A stretch of 64,000 nt of DNA from Paraburkholderia sp. BL21I4N1 (GTDB taxonomy: Bacteria; Pseudomonadota; Gammaproteobacteria; Burkholderiales; Burkholderiaceae). The notes beneath the pieces are model-generated. The model did not search any database. It saw only the letters and a program-made list of their open reading frames with translations, and had not been told where the DNA came from. Positions 61,692 through 64,000 of the stretch are shown here, in pieces. Numbering within the stretch: the stretch's first letter is position 1; every line of letters starts with the position of its first letter. A program made the position numbers and the translations under genes. The DNA is taken from contig NZ_PVEN01000001.1 of assembly GCF_002973525.1 (NCBI RefSeq), positions 868,001 to 932,000 on the forward strand, in the 5' to 3' direction.

Positions 61692-63307
61692 CGACATCTC
61701 TGACCCGCCCACCGGGTAGCGGGTTGTTCCTGTTCATCTTCGCGCTGGTAACCCTGATCCTGGCATGGACCGGAGTGCTGAAGCTTCTCATGATAGATGG
61801 CTATTTACCTTTGGAAGACACCTCGATGTTCCAACGCTTGTTGCTCCTGATTGTGCCTCCAGTATTGCTGGCGGGAGGGCTGTATATAGGATATGACGCG
61901 TGGGCGAGTAAGGATGTGCGACAGTTCGATCCAGCCATCGTGCAAAGCTCAGCCGCCAGTAAGGATGCCGCAGCCGCCATCGCCCCACGTGATCCTCATT
62001 TCACGCTTGAGATCCGCCGCTTCGGCGTGACCGTCGACAGATTTCGTCAACGCGCCTTATTGATGCGTCTCGACGAAGCCGGTCCAAACGGGGTACTACT
62101 GCCGCAGTCTCCGAAAGACTACCCCTATACTTTCGATGACCGTACCTTCGCGGGACACCAGCGAGAAAATAATGTTTTCGGCTACACGCTCCGCCGCTGG
62201 GTCGACTTTTGGCCAATTCCCGTGATCGTGGCCGGCCCTCCGCGCGGAGAGGGCACCGAGTACGCCGACCGTATGGCAACGCATATCTCGGGGGCGGATA
62301 ACGGAGCCGGTATTACGAATCCACTATATATCCAACTCGACGAGGTTCACACCGCTTACGGTGACGGTGTTGTCGCTCGACTGTTCGAGTTCTTCGATAC
62401 GCATCCAGATCTACCTGCTGCGGTTGTACTGGTTGAGGACGGCCTCAACACTCGCATGTACATGAATACACCAGGTGACAACTACCAGGAGCAATCGAAC
62501 GTTAGAGGCTATTTCGTTCCGAAACGGCCCGACAGTTTCGTCGCGTTGCTGGTAACGCGCAAGGATCGTGTCGACCGGATGATTCGGCCATATGTAGTTG
62601 ATGCTCCTGAATCAATCGACAACACGAAGACGCAATACGACGTGATCAAGTTGTGGAATTATTTCTGGGACCTTCAGCACGCATACTGGCAGGCCGGCAA
62701 GGAAGCGATGCCGTGGGACTATTGGCACAGCAAATTGGCAGAGTTCTGGAAGACGACGCGGTTGAAGGCGCGAGAAGGCTTCAAACCAAACCCCTGGGTC
62801 CCAATACCGTGGACCACATGGCAATTGACGGAATACGACAACTGGCCGGTACTCGCGTACCTGCATCGATCTGTTCGGATCGATCTAAGCAACAACCACG
62901 GCGAGCCGCTCAAGAAGGGCGAACGCATCGAAAAATTGCGTGAAGGTTGGCGACAGGCACTCGGCACCTTGGCTCCCAACGACCAGCCCGGTCGAATATT
63001 CCACGACACCGGCATGTCGACCACCAATCTCGCGCTGCTCATCCAGGCACTGCACGACAACCCGCAGCACATCGATCTGGACGATCCCAAAGACGCGTTC
63101 GACATGCAGCGCCGGATCGGAGGCGATACCGGCACGAGCTCGACGTGGGTGCAAATGACGCTCGCGCTGATGATGGGATACAGCGACGGCAAGACCAGCG
63201 CACTCATCAACCTGCGCGACCCGCTCCACGCGAGCATCGTGATGGTGTCACCGCCCGACCAAACATCGCGCGAGGCGCATCCGCAGGAATTCAGTTGGGC
63301 TTTTTAG
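61688..63307 (+). CDS. Type VI lipase adaptor Tla3-like protein (DUF2875)
   Basis: A 539-aa protein with two N-terminal membrane helices (residues 12-35 and 49-68) and a large domain with FTLEIRRFGVTVDRFRQ, NVFGYTLRRWVDFWPIPVIVAGPPRGEGTEYADRMA, and HEVHTAYGDGVVARLFEFFDTHPDLPAAVVLVEDG-type sequence, the DUF2875/Tla3 adaptor family. Such proteins bind Tle3 and help deliver it to VgrG. Start overlaps the Tle3 stop (ATGA), so production of effector and adaptor is coupled. Confidence 0.82.
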   Translation: MTTSLTRPPGSGLFLFIFALVTLILAWTGVLKLLMIDGYLPLEDTSMFQRLLLLIVPPVLLAGGLYIGYDAWASKDVRQFDPAIVQSSAASKDAAAAIAPRDPHFTLEIRRFGVTVDRFRQRALLMRLDEAGPNGVLLPQSPKDYPYTFDDRTFAGHQRENNVFGYTLRRWVDFWPIPVIVAGPPRGEGTEYADRMATHISGADNGAGITNPLYIQLDEVHTAYGDGVVARLFEFFDTHPDLPAAVVLVEDGLNTRMYMNTPGDNYQEQSNVRGYFVPKRPDSFVALLVTRKDRVDRMIRPYVVDAPESIDNTKTQYDVIKLWNYFWDLQHAYWQAGKEAMPWDYWHSKLAEFWKTTRLKAREGFKPNPWVPIPWTTWQLTEYDNWPVLAYLHRSVRIDLSNNHGEPLKKGERIEKLREGWRQALGTLAPNDQPGRIFHDTGMSTTNLALLIQALHDNPQHIDLDDPKDAFDMQRRIGGDTGTSSTWVQMTLALMMGYSDGKTSALINLRDPLHASIVMVSPPDQTSREAHPQEFSWAF

Positions 63308-63349
63308 GCAGCGGTGCAACGCCGTTATCAATCGCAACGAAAGGAATGA

Positions 63350-63610
63350 ATGGCTAAGAACCGATACATCGTCGAAGGCGACACGCACAGCCATGGCGGC
63401 CGCGTCTTATCGGGCGCACCGCACTCCCGCATCAAGGGCCGTGCGATTGCCCGCTTGCATGACCCGGCAATCTGCGAGATTCACGGCCAGACCCACATCG
63501 CCCGAGTATCCGGCAATGCACGCTTCGCGGGACAACCGGCCGCTTGTGATGGCGACGAACTCGCGTGCGGCGCTCGCCTGATCGCCAGCCAGACGGAGAC
63601 GGGTGGTTGA
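63350..63610 (+). CDS. PAAR-domain T6SS tip protein
   Basis: An 86-aa protein. MAKNRYIVEGDTHSHGGRVLSG then LHDPAICEIHGQTHIARVSGNARFAGQPAACDGDELACGARLIAS gives the PAAR-family zinc-binding pattern of His and Cys. PAAR proteins cap the VgrG spike. It follows Tla3 by 42 bp, so the module is vgrG-lipase-adaptor-PAAR. Confidence 0.85.
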   Translation: MAKNRYIVEGDTHSHGGRVLSGAPHSRIKGRAIARLHDPAICEIHGQTHIARVSGNARFAGQPAACDGDELACGARLIASQTETGG

Positions 63611-63895
63611 CGATCAGGCATCAACCTTATCCGACAAACGACCTAATCAAGTTTGACCGCGATATCTTTTTTTACTAAAGGCAATAAACATTGAAACGAC
63701 TGAAATTGATGCTCAATGAATCAATTTCGGATATTTGCGCTTCCACTGTCCACGCCATCGTGCAAAATACCCACCCAGCCCAATAACGTTTTTAAAAAAA
63801 TCTATCACAGCCTTAACCCAGCGCGTCGAAGGGCAAGATAAAAAACTGCTCTGGTATCGCCGACGAGCCCAATTTTCAATTCGAGAATCCCAGCG
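63611..63895. other. Gap with a start-less minus-strand frame
   Basis: 285 bp, AT-richer than its neighbours. No gene is supported. On the minus strand 63713-63928 is free of stops and reads a plausible C-terminus (IDFFKNVIGLGGYFARWRGQ then KRKYPKLIH) but has no start codon and overlaps the next plus-strand gene; it could be a remnant. Confidence 0.3.
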
Positions 63896-64000
63896 ATGAA
63901 TACCCTTTCCCAGCCCAACGGACCGCAGCTAACAATACGCGGTAGCCGCTTTGCGATGCCGGCCTTCGGCGTAACGATTCTTGTCATTCTCGGTTGCTTC
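63896..64000 (+). CDS. N-terminus of a membrane protein (3' end outside window)
   Basis: Thirty-five codons from the ATG at 63896: MNTLSQPNGPQLTIRGSRFAMPAFGVTILVILGCF, with a hydrophobic helix at residues 21-35. Too short to name. By place it could be a second Tla3-like adaptor, the Tle3 immunity protein, or a further T6SS gene. Confidence 0.45.
   Translation, partial: MNTLSQPNGPQLTIRGSRFAMPAFGVTILVILGCF

Noticed and set aside
63713..63928. Minus-strand coding remnant between PAAR and the last gene
   Set aside because: It has a plausible C-terminal reading but no start codon and overlaps a better plus-strand start; kept only as a note.

Overview
The window comes from a high-GC Gram-negative beta-proteobacterium, most likely a Burkholderiaceae member such as Paraburkholderia. 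The pointers are Burkholderia-type trimeric porins, many LysR regulators, a complete Tad pilus locus, and type VI secretion (T6SS) genes of the family repertoire. This taxonomic call is inference from gene content; no rRNA or marker gene is present. I saw no tRNA, rRNA, CRISPR array or intact insertion sequence.

Layout. 1-3355: a lipid/envelope cluster (glycosyltransferase tail, PAP2 phosphatase, fatty-acid desaturase, alpha/beta hydrolase). 3415-6512: an HTH-receiver-GAF regulator and a chemoreceptor. 6513-20533: a roughly 1 kb non-coding leader, then a Tad/Flp pilus operon (flp, tadV, rcpC, rcpA, lipoprotein, tadZ, tadA, tadB, tadC, tadE, tadF, tadG) interrupted by a sterol-desaturase-like enzyme and ending in an isoprenylcysteine-methyltransferase-like enzyme. 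20530-22475: MFS transporter and DeoR regulator. 22605-30856, minus strand: a nickel/cobalt permease, then a copper block with a bufferin RiPP system (bufA precursor, bufB MNIO enzyme, bufC partner), a PCu(A)C chaperone, a His/Met-rich PepSY membrane protein, a TonB receptor and a DUF2946 protein. 31099-33252: a TPR-glycosyltransferase. 33316-46972: LysR-controlled catabolic clusters (arylsulfotransferase-like protein, nucleobase permease, porin; sulfatase, MHS transporter, FAD oxidase, porin) plus small redox genes. 47111-51002: a three-subunit membrane alcohol/sugar-acid dehydrogenase (cytochrome c, GMC flavoprotein, gamma subunit).

The accessory part is 51.3-64 kb. A phage-style C4 antisense RNA arrangement (51846-52026) precedes an unknown 156-aa gene. 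Next comes an AT-rich island (about 52.4-56.4 kb) with two adjacent reverse transcriptases resembling the anti-phage DRT type 3 pair, Drt3a and Drt3b. The Drt3b frame is split, and at the split sits a textbook -1 slippery heptamer, T TTT TTA, in the correct phase to fuse both halves into a protein of about 749 aa. Beyond the island lies a T6SS effector module: vgrG, a Tle3-like lipase, its Tla3 adaptor and a PAAR tip protein.

The most interesting signals are the possible programmed frameshift in Drt3b, its Ser/Thr/Ala/Pro-rich insertion, the C4-type RNA switch beside the defence genes, the unlocated DRT3 non-coding RNA, and the combined copper-uptake and bufferin block.
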